From Solidesulfovibrio sp. (GTDB lineage: Bacteria > Desulfobacterota > Desulfovibrionia > Desulfovibrionales > Desulfovibrionaceae), in the NCBI RefSeq assembly GCF_029978005.1, contig NZ_JARKOZ010000073.1:1-51002 (forward strand): DNA of 51,002 bases, given 5' to 3'. Made by a program: the position numbers and the translations under genes. The notes beneath the pieces were generated by a model. The model had not been told where the DNA came from and searched no databases. It saw only the letters and a list, made by a program, of their open reading frames with translations. Shown here piece after piece: positions 15,330-25,443 of this stretch. Numbering within the stretch: position 1 is the first letter of the stretch; every line of letters begins with the position of its first letter.

Positions 15330-16013
15330 ATGGGCCAGTCGCTGATCGGCATTTTCGGCGGGACCTTCAATCCCGTGCACGTCGGCCATGTCCGCGCCGC
15401 CATCGAGGTGGCCGAGGCCCTGGGTCTGGCCGCCGTGGAATTCGTGCCCGCCGCCCGGCCGCCCCACAAGTCCGGCGAGCCGGTCCTCGACTTCGAGCTG
15501 CGCTTGGCCCTGTGCCGCCTGGCCGTGGAGGAGGTGCCCGGCTTTTCCGTCAATTCCATGGAAGCCGACCGGCCCGGGCCGTCCTACACCTGCGACACCC
15601 TGGCCGCCCTGGGCCGGGAGCGGCCTGGACAGGAGTTCTGCTTCGTCATGGGCATGGCCGATCTGTGCAACCTGCCGGCCTGGAAAAACGGGCTCGGCCT
15701 CGGCCGGCTGGCCCACCTGGCCGTGCATTCACGGGACGGGCTGGGGCTTGACGCCTTCACCGCCTTCGTGGCCGCCAACTCCCGGGAAATGGAGGCCTCG
15801 CCCACCGGCGACCCGGCTTGCTGGGACCTGCCGGCCGGGCGTCGCCTGAGCTTCGTGCCCATTGCCAGACTTGACGTTTCGGCCTCGGATGTACGAGAGC
15901 GTTGGCGGCACGGCCGCCGGATACACGGCCTCGTGCCCGACGCCGTGCGTCGCGAACTCGAAAACCGCGACGATGCGATCGCCGCCCTCTGGGGCCGACG
16001 CATCCGGACGTGA
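15330..16013 (+). CDS. nadD: Nicotinate-nucleotide adenylyltransferase
   Basis: The 227-residue product is NadD, joining nicotinate mononucleotide and ATP to make deamido-NAD. The GGTFNPVHVGH nucleotidyltransferase motif lies at residues 10-20 and the C-terminal SASDVRERW segment corresponds to the ISxxxxR motif. The middle has GMADLCNLPAWKN. It follows proA by 15 bases. Its final 40 bases could overlap the next gene if that gene uses an earlier ATG. Confidence 0.93.
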   Translation: MGQSLIGIFGGTFNPVHVGHVRAAIEVAEALGLAAVEFVPAARPPHKSGEPVLDFELRLALCRLAVEEVPGFSVNSMEADRPGPSYTCDTLAALGRERPGQEFCFVMGMADLCNLPAWKNGLGLGRLAHLAVHSRDGLGLDAFTAFVAANSREMEASPTGDPACWDLPAGRRLSFVPIARLDVSASDVRERWRHGRRIHGLVPDAVRRELENRDDAIAALWGRRIRT

Positions 16014-16029
16014 CCCGGAAGTCCTCACC

Positions 16030-17238
16030 TTGCAAAACGTCTCCTCCGGCCCGCGCCGGGCCATATACGCGCTGTCCGCCCTCGTGTTCCTGGCCATGAT
16101 CGTCGCGCCCACGGCAGACAGGCTGCTGCATTTCGCGCCCAAGACCCTGGTGGCCGAAGTGAGCACCAGCCGCCTCGTCGCCCCGACCCTGGACCCGGAC
16201 AGCTGGGTCAGGTGGTTCGCCACCGTGCGCCGGGGCTACCTCGACCGCCACTACAACCTGCGCACCGTGCTCATCGCCTGGAACAGCTTTCTCGACACCA
16301 TCGTCCTGGCCTCCACCTCGGCCAACTCCCAGGTCATGGCCGGCAAGGACCACTGGCTGTTCCTGGCCCAGGACGGCTCGCGCAACATCCTGGAGGACGC
16401 CCGTTCCTCGGACCCGCTGCCGGAGACCTCGGTGGACGCCGTGGCCCGCGAGCTGGAGCGCCGCCGGGAATGGCTGACCGAGCGGGGCATCCGCTACCTG
16501 GTCGTCGTCGCGCCCAACAAGAACACCGTCTACCCGGAAAAGCTGCCCGATTCCCTGCGCCCCGCGGCCCCCGAAGGGCACCTGGCCCAGTTCGTTCGCT
16601 ACATCAAGGACTACACCAAGGTGGACATCGTGGACGTGACGCCGGCTCTGGAGGAGCAGAAGAAGCGGGAGCAGGTCTTCTACGTCACGGACAGCCACTG
16701 GAACGCCCATGGCGCGTTCGCGGCCTATCGCGAGATCATGCGCCAGATCGTCAAGTATTTCCCGCAGGTCAAGCCGCTTACCCGGGAACAGTTCCAAGTG
16801 GAGCAGTTCAACTGGCTGCCCGGCGACCTGGCCAACATGATGGGGCTCTCCGACCACCTCAAGGAAGACCGCATCATGTTCGTCAACAAGGAATGGTACA
16901 AGGCCAGGGGCGTTTCCTACCACGGCCCGGGCGACCCCCATTTCTTCGAGGAGCCGCAACGCTCCGTCACCGGGAATCCCGAACTGCCGAGCGCCCTGGT
17001 CTTTCATGACTCGTTTTGGTGGGAGCTTTTGCCCTTTCTGGCCGAGTCCTTCGACAAGGGACTCTACGTCTGGCTGCGGCCCCAGACGGATCTGGAGTTT
17101 CGCTACTTCGACACCGACCTGATCGAGAAGGAAAAGCCGGACATCGTCATCGACGAGTACACCGAGCGCTATATCCTGCCGCCCCTGCGCGGCCGGTTCC
17201 ACCCGAAGATCGCCCAATCGGCCGCCTCGGGCGGGTAG
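16030..17238 (+). CDS. AlgX/AlgJ-like SGNH-type protein
   Basis: The 402-residue product (from the TTG start) is of the alginate O-acetyltransferase AlgX/AlgJ group, which has an SGNH-hydrolase fold. An N-terminal membrane anchor or uncleaved signal lies at about residues 10-28. The GKDHWLFL segment, the DSHWNAHG catalytic pair (Asp221, His223) and the HDSFWW nucleophile block (Ser328) are seen. It would act in the periplasm, adding or removing acetyl groups on a polysaccharide. The TTG at 16030 has GGAAG eight bases upstream; an ATG at 15973 would overlap nadD. No other polysaccharide gene is adjacent. Confidence 0.75.
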   Translation: MQNVSSGPRRAIYALSALVFLAMIVAPTADRLLHFAPKTLVAEVSTSRLVAPTLDPDSWVRWFATVRRGYLDRHYNLRTVLIAWNSFLDTIVLASTSANSQVMAGKDHWLFLAQDGSRNILEDARSSDPLPETSVDAVARELERRREWLTERGIRYLVVVAPNKNTVYPEKLPDSLRPAAPEGHLAQFVRYIKDYTKVDIVDVTPALEEQKKREQVFYVTDSHWNAHGAFAAYREIMRQIVKYFPQVKPLTREQFQVEQFNWLPGDLANMMGLSDHLKEDRIMFVNKEWYKARGVSYHGPGDPHFFEEPQRSVTGNPELPSALVFHDSFWWELLPFLAESFDKGLYVWLRPQTDLEFRYFDTDLIEKEKPDIVIDEYTERYILPPLRGRFHPKIAQSAASGG

Positions 17239-17335
17239 CCGATACGGGCGCGTGCCTTTACAAGCGCCGGAAAATTCGTAAAGAGGAAGAAACGAAGTCA
17301 CATCGCGCCCGGCGCGAGGAGCCTTGCCCTTTTCT

Positions 17336-17434
17336 ATGGAACACGCCCCAGCCGCTTCCCCGAAAACCGAGTCCCCCGAACCCCCGCAACCTCCTTCGCC
17401 GCGCGCCCTCCCGTCGGGGGTACGCCCATGGTGA
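17336..17434 (+). other. Possible 32-codon leader ORF
   Basis: An ATG with a GAGGAG sequence about 13 bases upstream opens a proline-rich 32-codon frame whose stop overlaps the start of the CBS-domain gene (ATGGTGA). It could be a coupling leader, but the composition is what random GC-rich DNA gives. Low confidence. Confidence 0.25.
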
Positions 17435-18492
17435 CCCTCCTCGTCTCGGTCGGATTGGCCATTCTCGTCTCCGCCTTTTGCTCCATGAGCGAGGCGGCCC
17501 TGTATTCCGTGCCGTGGAGCTGGATCGAGCGCCTGCGCAAGGACGGCCGGGCCTGCGGCGAGACCCTCTTCCAGCTGCGCTCCAACGTGGAAAAGCCCAT
17601 CACGGCCATCCTGACCTGCAACACCATCGCCAACACCGCCGGCGCGGCCGTGGCCGGCGCGGCCGGGGCGGCGGTGTTCGGCCCGGACGAGCTGTGGCTT
17701 TTCACCGCCGTTTTTACCGTGCTCATCCTGGCCTTCGGCGAGATCCTGCCCAAGACCATCGGCGTGACCTACAGCCGCAGCGTTTCTGTCGTCATCGCCA
17801 CGCCCATGAAGTACATGATCCTGGCCCTGCTTCCCCTCATCTGGGCGGGCGGCCTGATGGCCAGGCTCGTATCGGGCAAGCGCAAGGCTCCGCTTTCCTC
17901 CGAGGAGGACCTGCGCGCCGTGGTGAGCCTCACCCGCCGGGAGGGCGTCATCAATCCCCTGGAAGAGCTTTCCATCAAGAACATCCTGTCCCTGGACCGC
18001 AAGACGGCCAGTGACATCATGACCCCGCGCACGGTCGTCTTTTCCCTGCCCGCCGAGATGACCGTGGCCGAGGCCAGGGGCGAGCGGCGGGGCGTGTGGC
18101 CCCACAGCCGCATCCCGGTCTACGACGCCGACGATCCGGAGAACATCGTGGGAATCGTCTACCGCCGCGAGGTCCTGGAGGCCCTGGCCAACGACCAGGA
18201 CGGCGTGCGCCTGTCCGATCTGGCCAAGCCGGTGCGTTTCGTGCTCGACACCATGACCCTCGATCGGGTATTGGTAAAATTCCTGGAATCGCGTATGCAC
18301 CTGTTCGTCGTTCTCGACGAATACGGCGGGGTTTCCGGCGTGGTCAGCCTGGAGGACGTGCTGGAAGAGATTCTGGGCAAGGAAATCGTCGACGAAACGG
18401 ACCAGGTGGCGGACATGCGGGAGCTGGCTCGCACGCGGCGCGAGGAGCTCCTGCGCCAGCGGCACGACCGCGAGGACGCCCCGGTTCCTTGA
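17428..18492 (+). CDS. CNNM/CorC-type membrane protein with CBS domains
   Basis: The 354-residue product has a DUF21/CNNM transmembrane region (about residues 1-165, four membrane segments, with the SMSEAALYS and AFGEILPKTIG motifs). A CBS-domain pair follows (about 190-315; DIMTPRTVVFSLPA and HLFVVLDEYGGVSGVVSLEDVLEEILG). The C-terminal CorC_HlyC domain is missing; only a short charged tail follows. Family members are linked to magnesium or cobalt transport. It stands alone 190 bases after the AlgX-like gene and 20 bases before ccmE. Confidence 0.88.
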   Translation: MVTLLVSVGLAILVSAFCSMSEAALYSVPWSWIERLRKDGRACGETLFQLRSNVEKPITAILTCNTIANTAGAAVAGAAGAAVFGPDELWLFTAVFTVLILAFGEILPKTIGVTYSRSVSVVIATPMKYMILALLPLIWAGGLMARLVSGKRKAPLSSEEDLRAVVSLTRREGVINPLEELSIKNILSLDRKTASDIMTPRTVVFSLPAEMTVAEARGERRGVWPHSRIPVYDADDPENIVGIVYRREVLEALANDQDGVRLSDLAKPVRFVLDTMTLDRVLVKFLESRMHLFVVLDEYGGVSGVVSLEDVLEEILGKEIVDETDQVADMRELARTRREELLRQRHDREDAPVP

Positions 18493-18512
18493 AACTTTGA
18501 CGGAAGAGAGTG

Positions 18513-18926
18513 ATGGCCAAAAAAAGCAACGCCCCCGTGTACCTCGTCGCCCTCGTCCTGTTCCTGGGCGGCCTGGGCTATCTGCTCTATTCGGGACTGG
18601 GCGAGAACACCGCCTATTTCCTCAACGTCTCCGAGGCGCTGGCCATGCAGCCCAAGGATCTGTCCAAGGCGCGGCTGTTCGGCACCGTGGCCGACGAGGG
18701 CATCGACCGCCCGGCCGACGCCATGGGCGTGAGCTTCATGCTCGTGGACAAGGACCAGGCCGCCAAGACCATTCGGGTGGACTTCAAGGGAGCCGTGCCC
18801 GACACCTTCAAGCCCGGGGTCGAGGTCATCGTGGAGGGCGGCGTCAATCCCGCTTCCGGGGCCTTCGCGGCCAACACCCTCATGACCAAGTGCCCGTCCA
18901 AGTACCAGAAGGAAAACCGCGGCTGA
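18513..18926 (+). CDS. ccmE: Cytochrome c maturation heme chaperone CcmE, CxxxY type
   Basis: The 137-residue product has one N-terminal membrane anchor (residues 9-27) and the OB-fold heme-handling domain (residues 50-125). The heme-attachment residue is Cys127 with Tyr131 (CPSKY), the CxxxY variant, rather than the HxxxY of the enterobacterial protein. This variant is known from Desulfovibrio and archaea. CcmE carries heme in the periplasm between CcmC and CcmF. ATG at 18513 was preferred to an overlapping GTG. It begins the ccm group, separated from ccmF by a perfect palindrome. Confidence 0.93.
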   Translation: MAKKSNAPVYLVALVLFLGGLGYLLYSGLGENTAYFLNVSEALAMQPKDLSKARLFGTVADEGIDRPADAMGVSFMLVDKDQAAKTIRVDFKGAVPDTFKPGVEVIVEGGVNPASGAFAANTLMTKCPSKYQKENRG

Positions 18927-18936
18927 TCGCCCCAGC

Positions 18937-18964
18937 CTTAAAAAACACGCGCGTGTTTTTTAAG
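18937..18964. terminator. Perfect 28-bp palindrome between ccmE and ccmF
   Basis: The sequence is a perfect palindrome: a CTTAAAAAACACGC half followed by its exact complement. A GC core flanked by A and T runs can terminate transcription on either strand, or serve as a binding site. It separates ccmE from the ccmF leader (208 bases), so ccmF onward may be made at a different level. Confidence 0.7.
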
Positions 18965-19172
18965 ATGCCATATATGGTTTCGCCCGTTGCCTCGGGGAGA
19001 GGCGCACGCTTCTCCGGGGCTGCGGCATGAAGCCGTCAGGGTCGCCGGTCCCGCCAGTCGTTTGCGCGGGACTCCCCCGGCGCGCCCGCCTTCCCGTTTT
19101 CCGCCCCGATGCGCCTGCGCCCATGCCCGGGCGGCCGGGGGCGGGGCGCACGACACCGACAAAGGAGTCCTG

Positions 19173-21071
<1,899 letters not shown>

Positions 21072-21128
21072 CCGCGCGCCGCGCCGTTGTCGTCGGGAAA
21101 AGGAACGATCCAGCACAGCCGCTTCGCT

Positions 21129-21836
21129 ATGCCTAAACGCCAATCGCCCGAACGGAAAATGGACGCGGCCGGGGTCGTGGCCCGCCTGCGCCGGGTCTGC
21201 CGGTTCTTCGGCGACCGCCCGGTGCTGCGCGACGTGGACTTGGACCTCGTTTCGGGCGAGGTGCTCCTGGTCGTCGGGCCCAACGGCGCGGGCAAGTCCA
21301 CGCTCATGCGCATCACGGCCGGGCTCATGCCGCCGAGCGAAGGCGAGGTGGAGGTGGGCCTGGAGCCGGGCGAGATCGGCTACGTGGGCCACCGCACCCT
21401 GGTCTACCCCAAGCTCACGGCCCGGGCCAACCTGCGCTTCTGGCTGCGCCTGTCCGGCCGCCCCGGCGGCGACGAAGCCGTCATGGCGGCCCTGACCCGC
21501 GTCGGGCTCGAGCGCTTCGCCGACGAGGAGGCCGGCATCTTCTCGCGCGGCATGTCCCAGCGCCTCAGTCTGGCCCGCGTCTTTCTCACCGCTCCGAAAC
21601 TGCTCCTCCTCGACGAGCCGGCCACGGGCCTGGACCCGGCCTCGGCCATGATGCTTCGCCGCGAGATCCGCGCCGCGGCCGACGCCGGCGCGGCCGTCAT
21701 GTGGGTCAGCCACACCATCGCCGCCGATCTGCCGGCCTGCGATCGGGTCGTCGTCATAAGAGACCGCCGCATCGCCCGGGACGTGCCGGCCGCCGCCTTC
21801 GACCCGTCGGAGCTGGCCGGGGAGGGCGCATGCTGA
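21129..21836 (+). CDS. ccmA: Heme exporter ATP-binding subunit CcmA
   Basis: The roughly 235-residue product is an ABC ATPase: Walker A GPNGAGKST, signature FSRGMSQRLSLARV and Walker B LLLLDEPATGLDP. It works with CcmB to power release of holo-CcmE. The start is uncertain: ATG 21129, ATG 21159 or TTG 21087 are all in frame, and none has a strong ribosome site. The stop overlaps ccmB by seven bases. Confidence 0.92.
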   Translation: MPKRQSPERKMDAAGVVARLRRVCRFFGDRPVLRDVDLDLVSGEVLLVVGPNGAGKSTLMRITAGLMPPSEGEVEVGLEPGEIGYVGHRTLVYPKLTARANLRFWLRLSGRPGGDEAVMAALTRVGLERFADEEAGIFSRGMSQRLSLARVFLTAPKLLLLDEPATGLDPASAMMLRREIRAAADAGAAVMWVSHTIAADLPACDRVVVIRDRRIARDVPAAAFDPSELAGEGAC

Positions 21837-22507
21837 GGGCCGCCTGCTCCATCGCCGCCAAGGACCTGCGCCTGGCCCTGGCCGGGGCGCAGGGGCTTGT
21901 CCAGACCGTGCTGCTCGGCCTTCTGCTCATCTTCATCATGAGCCTCTCGCGCGAGCCCGGCGAGATGTCCCCGCCCCTGGCCGCCGCCGCCGTCTTCTGG
22001 CTGGCCACGGCCTTCGGCCAGGTGCTGGTGTTCAATTTCCTCTACGGCCTGGAGGAGGCCGAGGGCGCGCGTCTGGGCCTGCTCCTCGCCCCGTGCCCGG
22101 TCCAGGCCGTGTGGCTCGGCAAGGCCGCGGCCGGCTGGGTGTTGCTTTTTTGCTGCCAGATGGTATTCGCCCCGGCGGCGGTGGCCTTCCTGGGCCAGAC
22201 CGTGGCCGGCTCCCTCGTCGCCGGTCTCGGCGTCGTGGCCGCCGTGGACTGGGGGCTGTGCGCCCTGGGGTCGCTCCTTGGCGCGCTGACCATCGGCCGG
22301 TCCTCCCGGGAGTCGCTTCTGACGGTGATCCTGTTTCCGCTGCTGATCCCCGTGCTCCTGGCCGGCATCCGGCTGCTCGAAACCGTGATCTCCGGCCGGG
22401 GCGCCGAGAGCGTGTCCGCCTGGGCCGGCACGGTCGGGGCCTTCGACGCCGTGTTCACCGCCGCGGCCTTGCTGCTCTTCCCGTTTCTTTATACCGGGGA
22501 GGAATGA
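21830..22507 (+). CDS. ccmB: Heme exporter membrane subunit CcmB
   Basis: The 225-residue product has six hydrophobic segments and the CcmB pattern of an early RExxE-like segment (SREPGEMSPPL) followed by AAVFWLATAFGQVLVFN. It forms the membrane part of the CcmAB complex. It starts in overlap with ccmA (GGAGGGCGC just upstream) and is seven bases before ccmC. Confidence 0.92.
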   Translation: MLRAACSIAAKDLRLALAGAQGLVQTVLLGLLLIFIMSLSREPGEMSPPLAAAAVFWLATAFGQVLVFNFLYGLEEAEGARLGLLLAPCPVQAVWLGKAAAGWVLLFCCQMVFAPAAVAFLGQTVAGSLVAGLGVVAAVDWGLCALGSLLGALTIGRSSRESLLTVILFPLLIPVLLAGIRLLETVISGRGAESVSAWAGTVGAFDAVFTAAALLLFPFLYTGEE

Positions 22508-22514
22508 GGTTTCC

Positions 22515-23183
22515 ATGATCGAGCTTTTCGCCCTGGCCGCCGCGGCCCTGTCCGTCCTGGCCCAGTGGGCCATATGGTTCTACGCCCCGGTCGAGGCCTC
22601 CATGGGCGTGGTCCAGAAGATCTTCTACACCCACCTGCCCCTGGCCTGGTGGTCCTTCGTCAGCTTCTTCACGGTCTTCGCCGCCTCGGTCCACTACCTG
22701 GCCCGCCGCCGGCCCGGCAGCGCCCGGCTGGCCGGAGCGGCCTGCGAGATCGGCGTGCTTTTTTCGGGTTTGGCCCTGGCCACGGGCATGTGCTGGGCCC
22801 GGCCCATCTGGAACGTCTGGTGGACCTGGGACCCGAGGCTCACCACCACGCTCGTCATGTGGTTCGTCTATGCCGCCTACCTGCTCCTTCGCGCCTCGGA
22901 CGTGGGAGGGGGGCGCAAGGACGCGGTGCTGGCCGTGCTCGGCGTGGTGGCCTTCCTCGACGTGCCCCTGGTCTTTGTTTCGGCCCGCTACTGGCGCAGC
23001 ATCCACCCGGCGGTCTTCGGACCGCAAGGCGGCGGCATGGAGCCGGAAATGTGGCGGGCCATGATCGTCAACCTCGTGGCCATGGGGCTTTTGTGGCTGG
23101 CGCTGCTGCTTTTGCGCCTGCGCCAGCTCTCCGCCCAGGCGTCCGTCGCCGCCTTGGTGCGCCATGGCGCGGTGAGGAACTGA
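22515..23183 (+). CDS. ccmC: Heme transfer protein CcmC
   Basis: The 222-residue membrane protein has six hydrophobic segments and the WWD heme-binding region (IWNVWWTWDPRLT, near residues 98-110). Conserved histidines are in FYTHLPLAWW and SIHPAVF. CcmC places heme onto CcmE. It is embedded in the ccmABCD order. Confidence 0.94.
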   Translation: MIELFALAAAALSVLAQWAIWFYAPVEASMGVVQKIFYTHLPLAWWSFVSFFTVFAASVHYLARRRPGSARLAGAACEIGVLFSGLALATGMCWARPIWNVWWTWDPRLTTTLVMWFVYAAYLLLRASDVGGGRKDAVLAVLGVVAFLDVPLVFVSARYWRSIHPAVFGPQGGGMEPEMWRAMIVNLVAMGLLWLALLLLRLRQLSAQASVAALVRHGAVRN

Positions 23184-23184
23184 C

Positions 23185-23322
23185 ATGGGAAAGGAAGTCT
23201 ATCTCTTTGCCGCCAACGTGATCGTCTGGGTCGGCATCGGTTGTTACGTCGCCTTTCTGGCCGTGTCCCAGAAACGGCTGACCAAGCGTCTCAAGCGCCT
23301 GGAGGTGCTCCATGACGAGTGA
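23185..23322 (+). CDS. ccmD: CcmD-like small membrane protein
   Basis: The 45-residue product has one membrane segment (about residues 7-27) followed by a basic tail (QKRLTKRLKRLE), the usual shape of CcmD. It starts one base after the ccmC stop, and the next gene starts inside its last codons. CcmD helps release holo-CcmE from CcmABC. The assignment rests on size, topology and position. Confidence 0.82.
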   Translation: MGKEVYLFAANVIVWVGIGCYVAFLAVSQKRLTKRLKRLEVLHDE

Positions 23323-23914
23323 TCGGGCCCAGGGGCCCAACGCCTCGGGCCGCATGGTCCTGGCCTTCATGGCCTTTGTCCTGGCCGCCATCTTCGTCGG
23401 CTCCTTCGTCTACCGCCTGGAGCGGCCGAGCCTCGAAGTGCACCAGAAGAAGTCCCAGGCCGGCATGCCCGACGCCATGCAGCAGGCCATGGACGGCCCC
23501 ATGAAGGAAGTCATGGCGCTTATGCAAAAGCTCCAGGAAAACCCCGACGACCCGGGCCTGCAACTGGCCATGGCCGAGCGTTTCATGGCCATGGGGTCCT
23601 TCGACCGGGCCAAGGTCTTCCTGGACAAGGTGTCCAAGCAGCGTCCCGACGATCCGGACGTCCTCAACGCCATGGGCGTGACCCTTTATAACCTGAAGGA
23701 CCTCGACGGGGCCAAGGCCGCCTTCGAAGCCATCCTGAAACGCGAACCCGACGACTACCGCGCCATGTTCAACCTGGCGCTGCTGCAAAAATATGCCCTC
23801 AACGCGCCCGACAAGGCCGTGGAGGGCTTCAAGGCCGTCATCGCCTCGCCCAAGGCCGACCCAGAGACCAAGGCCACGGCGCAAAAGGAACTGGAGACCA
23901 AGGCCCCCCAATAG
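23312..23914 (+). CDS. TPR protein of the ccm operon (CcmI-like)
   Basis: The 200-residue product has a short cytoplasmic start, one membrane anchor (residues 15-33) and a periplasmic TPR region (about residues 65-175: LAMAERFMAMGSFDRAKVFL, LNAMGVTLYNLKDLDGAKAAF, and a third repeat). It overlaps ccmD by 11 bases. CcmI/NrfG-type TPR domains hold apocytochrome c tails. No CcmH or CcmG gene follows; the liv genes begin next. Confidence 0.85.
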   Translation: MTSDRAQGPNASGRMVLAFMAFVLAAIFVGSFVYRLERPSLEVHQKKSQAGMPDAMQQAMDGPMKEVMALMQKLQENPDDPGLQLAMAERFMAMGSFDRAKVFLDKVSKQRPDDPDVLNAMGVTLYNLKDLDGAKAAFEAILKREPDDYRAMFNLALLQKYALNAPDKAVEGFKAVIASPKADPETKATAQKELETKAPQ

Positions 23915-23954
23915 GACGGGGGCCTGGCCGCCCGGCCTTTTCCGACGCCGACGG

Positions 23955-24029
23955 GACTGTCCCCGGCCGGCCTTCGTCAAGATGGTGCGCAACGGCGCAT
24001 ATGTTGCGGCCCCGCAGCAGCTGCGGTGA
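23955..24029 (+). pseudogene. Remnant of a LivJ C-terminus
   Basis: This short frame reads DCPRPAFVKMVRNGAYVAAP and then three more residues before a TGA. The end of the complete LivJ at 25343 reads GDCQKPAFVKMVKDGKFVPAP and ends with KQMN. The two agree over about 24 residues, including the PAFVKMV block, and both stop at the same place. It has no start codon or upstream domain and is the tail of a duplicated livJ whose front has been lost, between the ccm operon and the intact livJ. Confidence 0.82.
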
Positions 24030-24173
24030 ACGCCGCGTTGCCTTTTTCGCCGATTTGGTGAATGCTCGCGCCGCGCCGGGGGCTTTATCGTCTCAAGCCC
24101 GTGACGCGCGGCGAGGGTCGAGACAACCATGCCGGCACGCCCGGCAGGGCCAATTCCAACCGGAGGATGGGAC

Positions 24174-25343
24174 ATGCGCAGCAGGGGAATTCCGCGGATA
24201 CTCGCCGTCGCGGCGGCTTTGGGGCTGGGCCTTGGCCTGTCGGCCGGCTCGGCGTCCGCCGCCGACACCATCAAGATCGCCGTTCCGGCCGCCTACACCG
24301 GCAGCGCCGCCGGCTACGGCGAGAACGTCAAGGCGGGCGTAAGCGTCAAGATCGACGAGATCAACGCCGCCGGCGGCGTGAACGGCAAGAAGATCGAGGC
24401 CGTCTACCTCGACGACCAGTGCGAGCCCCGCGAGGCGGCCACCGTCTCCTCCTCGGTCGTCAACGACGATTCCATCGTCGGCATCGTCGGCCACCTGTGC
24501 TCCTCGGCCCACCTGGCCGCGCTGCCGGCCTACGTGCGCGAGGGCATCCCGGCCATCACGCCCACGGCCACGAGCGTGGCCATCAGCGGCAAGAACAAGG
24601 ACGAGAAGGGCAAGATCTGGTCGTTTCGCAACGTCTACCGCGACGACTTCCAGGGCACCTTCCTGGCCGACTACATCGACAAGGTCCTGGGGCTTAAAAA
24701 AGTCGCCGTGTTCTACGAGAACAACGACTACGGCATCGGCCTCAAGGAGGCCTTCGGCAAGGAGGCCAAAAAGCTCGGCCTCACCGTCGTCGGCGAGGAA
24801 GCCTACAAGAAGGGCGACCAGGACTTCACGCCCCAGCTGACCAAGCTCAAGGCCGCCGCGCCCCAGGCCATGTTCATCGCCGGCTACTACCCCGAGGGCG
24901 CGCTCATCGCCGACCAGGCCAAGAAGGTCGGCCTGGTGGTTCCCAAGTTCGGGGCCGACGGCTTCGACAACGCCGACTACATCAAGCTCGGCGGCGCACC
25001 CACCGACGACACCTACCTGACCGCGCCCTTCCTGGCCGAAATCGCCAGCCCCGACGCCAAGAAGTTCATCGAGGCCTTCAAGGCCAAGTTCAACCGCGAG
25101 GTTGACTGGATGAGCGCCAACTCTTATGACGCGGCCGGCATCATGATCGAGGCCATTGCCAAGGCCGGCCCGGACCGCGCCAAGATCCGCGACTACCTCG
25201 CCGGGATCGATACCCCGGAAAAGGGCTACAAGGGCGTCACCGGCGTCAACTACTTCAACGCCAGCGGCGACTGCCAGAAACCCGCCTTCGTCAAGATGGT
25301 CAAGGACGGCAAGTTCGTCCCCGCGCCCAAGCAGATGAACTAG
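24174..25343 (+). CDS. livJ: Branched-chain amino acid binding protein
   Basis: The 389-residue product is a periplasmic Leu/Ile/Val-type binding protein. It has a signal peptide (residues 1-32, ending SASA-AD) and the type I two-lobe fold (IKIAVPAAYTGSAAGYGENVK start, DDQCEPREAATVSS, AFYENNDYGIGLKEAF-like segment). It captures the ligand for LivHMGF. The ATG has GGAGG eight bases upstream. A hairpin follows the gene, and a remnant of a second copy precedes it. Confidence 0.93.
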   Translation: MRSRGIPRILAVAAALGLGLGLSAGSASAADTIKIAVPAAYTGSAAGYGENVKAGVSVKIDEINAAGGVNGKKIEAVYLDDQCEPREAATVSSSVVNDDSIVGIVGHLCSSAHLAALPAYVREGIPAITPTATSVAISGKNKDEKGKIWSFRNVYRDDFQGTFLADYIDKVLGLKKVAVFYENNDYGIGLKEAFGKEAKKLGLTVVGEEAYKKGDQDFTPQLTKLKAAAPQAMFIAGYYPEGALIADQAKKVGLVVPKFGADGFDNADYIKLGGAPTDDTYLTAPFLAEIASPDAKKFIEAFKAKFNREVDWMSANSYDAAGIMIEAIAKAGPDRAKIRDYLAGIDTPEKGYKGVTGVNYFNASGDCQKPAFVKMVKDGKFVPAPKQMN

Positions 25344-25365
25344 GCGCGCCAACGTAGATACGAAA

Positions 25366-25399
25366 GCGAACAGGCTGGACCCCGATCCAGCCTGTTCGC
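25366..25399 (+). other. Intercistronic hairpin after livJ
   Basis: A perfect 14-bp stem GCGAACAGGCTGGA/TCCAGCCTGTTCGC with a 6-base loop lies 22 bases after the livJ stop. No T run follows, so it is more likely an mRNA-stabilising or partial-stop structure that keeps livJ message higher than livHMGF. Confidence 0.75.
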
Positions 25400-25443
25400 G
25401 TTCATGCCCAAGCGCAACATATTACCTCGTTTCGGAGCCGGCG

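Noticed and set aside
17336-17434. Leader peptide as a certain gene
   Set aside because: Only 32 codons, proline-rich and with loose ribosome-site spacing; kept as a low-confidence feature only.
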